Positions 5,961-7,729 of a stretch of 7,729 nucleotides of DNA are shown in pieces. Every line of letters starts with the position of its first letter. Position 1 is the stretch's first letter. The stretch lies in NCBI GenBank assembly GCA_035505995.1, contig DATJQF010000197.1:1-7729 (forward strand). The letters are read 5' to 3'. Made by a program: the position numbers and the translations under genes. This DNA is from DATJQF01 sp035505995 (lineage in GTDB: Bacteria; Bacteroidota; Bacteroidia; Bacteroidales; FEN-979). The notes beneath the pieces are model-generated. The model made no database searches. It was not told where the DNA came from and was given only the letters and a program-made list of their open reading frames with translations.

Positions 5961-7729
5961 ATGTCCCGTCAGCCACTTCCCCGCTTCCTCCTGATCCCCC
6001 TGATCCTCATCCTGCTCTTCGGACCCGTCCGAAGGTCAACTGCACAGCCGGATCCCGGGTATGTCATCCTGGTTCCCACCGGTGCCACGTTTCAAGGATA
6101 CCCGGTGCTCAAGCCCCTGGACCACCAGGATCCCAGATCCGCGCTGGGGAAAAAGATCTTTGAAGGCACCTTCGTCCGGGAAATTGTCCGCATCAACGGA
6201 TGTGTGCAGCGCTACCTGGCAGCCACCGGCGGAATGAAAAATCCCGAGCCGGCTTACCTGCTGCTTTCCGGAAGGATCGGCGGGTTCCCGATGCACGGCT
6301 TTTACCTGAAGGAAGGGAAAAAGATCACGGACAAGACCTCCGCGAGCTATGTCGATCTGAAGGAAATGGAGAAGGACTATGGAAGACTGAGCTCGATCAC
6401 GCAGATCTTCCCGCATGAGCAGGTCCATCTCTTTTACAGCCAGCTTACGGGGATCCGTCCCGATTCCACGCCTTCCTATTCGTCCGATATCCATTATTAC
6501 AGCATCGTAACCGATTATTACAAGGCTTTTAACGAGGGTTTCGCCGAATCCTTTGAAAATGTCTCCCGGATGAATGAGCCCGATGCGGAAGTGCGCGCCG
6601 GCACTCAAAAAGACCTGGCGGCTTTCGGCACCCGTCTGCAGGGGAAGATCGCCGGGTATGACCGTGATTACCGATGGCCGTTGCGCTTCGGGTTCTATAA
6701 CGCGACGCTGCTGCTCTGGTACCAGCAACTGGAGGATTATAAGCGCGCAGCCTGGTCGGAGCAGAACCTGGCCGGGCTGAAAGCGGCCGGATATGAGAGC
6801 ACCCACCCGGACCGGGCGATCGCCTACCGGAATGCCTGCGTGCTGACGGATCCGGGGAAATATCGCAATGCCGCGCAGTCGGCCGCGACCGAAGGCGTGA
6901 TCTGCACCTTCTTCACGAAGGTCATGCAATCGGATCTTAAGGAGCAATGGGCGCCGCGGGAATTTTACCTGCCGTTCGTCAGCGATACCGGGACCTTCGG
7001 AAAGCCGAGCGATTACTTTACACCGGTTGAGAACCAGATCCTGAAAGAGCTTTACATCCTGCACAAATACCTTCACGGGATAAAGGAGAACGAGTCACCG
7101 TTCTATGAGTTTATCCGGGGATATATGATGGAATTCCCTGCGGAAAAAGAGAAAATCTTGTCGATTTTCAGGGAAGTAACTTCCCATCCGTTCCTTTACC
7201 CGTCACCCCCGGAGCTCTGGGTCCTGAACCGGGACCACCGGCACCGGAATCTGGTGATGGCCCCGTATGGCGGGTCCGAGTCGGGATGGTACACCTTCAA
7301 CCTGAATACCTGCGGTCCGGAGGATCTGATGACCTTCCGCGGGGTGTCGCGGAATGACGCCGTCCGGGTCATCTCCTACCGGGATTCATCCAGCGGCTTC
7401 CGCTCCTTCAACGATCTCCTGCTGATCCCGGGCGTGCAGCCGGGAACTTCCGCCATCCTGGCAGAGAACAGGCTGGATCCCTCCGTTCTGAAGAAACTGG
7501 ACAATGAGGAAGAAAGCTTCAGCATCCCGATGATCATCCTGCATCAACTAAAGCCTTTTATCAGCGCGGCCCTGATCCTCACGCTGATCACCACAACGGT
7601 TCTTTTCTTCGCATTTTACCTGAACAGGAAAAGCTGGCGCCGGTCGCTCCGGATGCTGCTCCGGACCCTGGGCAAGTCATTTCTTTTTATCTTCCTGATC
7701 CTGGCTTCGTTCGTGCTGGGATTCCCACC
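5961..7729 (+). CDS. Uncharacterised membrane-anchored protein with HExxH metalloprotease-like and ComEA-like helix-hairpin-helix regions, 3' end missing
   Basis: I do not recognise a named family for the whole protein. The frame is open from the ATG at 5961 to the window edge (589 codons, no stop). The start is supported by a signal-peptide-like N-terminus, RFLLIPLILILLFGP (8-22), with a possible cleavage after STA (28). Residues 30-150 look like beta strands before HEQVH (152-156); NEGFAE follows at 191-196, with 35 residues between His156 and Glu192. This is the pattern of gluzincin zinc peptidases: two His ligands, catalytic Glu153, third ligand Glu192. Residues about 446-492 resemble a ComEA-type helix-hairpin-helix repeat: NLNT, EDL, GVS, YRD, GF, DLL, IPGV. 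A membrane helix at about 531-553 is followed by a basic stretch (NRKSWRRSLRMLLRTLGK) and a second helix from about 573, so by the positive-inside rule the N-terminal domains are periplasmic. The gene lies 75 bases after purM. Peptidase activity, substrate and DNA binding are inferences. GC and codon use resemble the neighbours. Confidence 0.87.
   Translation, partial: MSRQPLPRFLLIPLILILLFGPVRRSTAQPDPGYVILVPTGATFQGYPVLKPLDHQDPRSALGKKIFEGTFVREIVRINGCVQRYLAATGGMKNPEPAYLLLSGRIGGFPMHGFYLKEGKKITDKTSASYVDLKEMEKDYGRLSSITQIFPHEQVHLFYSQLTGIRPDSTPSYSSDIHYYSIVTDYYKAFNEGFAESFENVSRMNEPDAEVRAGTQKDLAAFGTRLQGKIAGYDRDYRWPLRFGFYNATLLLWYQQLEDYKRAAWSEQNLAGLKAAGYESTHPDRAIAYRNACVLTDPGKYRNAAQSAATEGVICTFFTKVMQSDLKEQWAPREFYLPFVSDTGTFGKPSDYFTPVENQILKELYILHKYLHGIKENESPFYEFIRGYMMEFPAEKEKILSIFREVTSHPFLYPSPPELWVLNRDHRHRNLVMAPYGGSESGWYTFNLNTCGPEDLMTFRGVSRNDAVRVISYRDSSSGFRSFNDLLLIPGVQPGTSAILAENRLDPSVLKKLDNEEESFSIPMIILHQLKPFISAALILTLITTTVLFFAFYLNRKSWRRSLRMLLRTLGKSFLFIFLILASFVLGFP

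Noticed and set aside
6036..7076. A 346-codon open frame on the minus strand opposite the last gene, which at first could seem the real gene because the + frame has no stop in the window.
   Set aside because: The + frame from 5961 is open to the window edge and gives a signal peptide, HExxH...NEGFAE, a helix-hairpin-helix pattern and membrane helices; the minus frame gives a low-complexity translation without motifs.

Overview
The window looks like a chromosomal segment of a Bacteroidota (Bacteroidetes) bacterium, probably an uncultured one with fairly high GC for that phylum. The evidence is a fused SecDF translocase, a cell-envelope protein built as TPR, PD40 propeller, CarboxypepD-regulatory and OmpA domains (the layout of the type IX secretion component PorE), a Bacteroidetes-type PurM, no clear Shine-Dalgarno sequences, and a TAnnTTTG-type -7 promoter element. 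All four genes lie on the + strand. No RNA genes, mobile elements or CRISPR arrays are visible.

Layout. Positions 1-2139 hold the 3' part of secDF; its 5' end is outside the window. A strong intrinsic terminator (2156-2187) closes that unit, and its T-tract runs directly into a probable -7 promoter element (2187-2194). A two-gene unit follows: a secreted OmpA-family multidomain protein (2251-4710) and purM (4710-5885), which overlap by one base. After a 75-base gap comes a gene (5961 to the window end, 3' end missing) for a membrane-anchored protein with no family name I can recall. Frame analysis shows it open for 589 codons.

The two parts most worth attention are unusual domains. The OmpA-family protein carries, after its OmpA domain, about 120 residues that look like a retropepsin-type aspartic protease domain whose Asp-Thr-Gly motif has become Asp-Lys-Asn, so it is probably a dead protease used for binding. 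The last gene combines a signal peptide, a gluzincin-like zinc protease signature (HEQVH followed 35 residues later by NEGFAE), a ComEA-like helix-hairpin-helix domain and at least two C-terminal membrane segments. I know of no named family with that combination.

How the genes relate: SecDF and the OmpA-family protein both serve export and the envelope. PurM is purine biosynthesis and appears to share a transcript with the OmpA-family gene by position only. The last gene may be part of the same run or have its own weak promoter; the sequence does not decide this.
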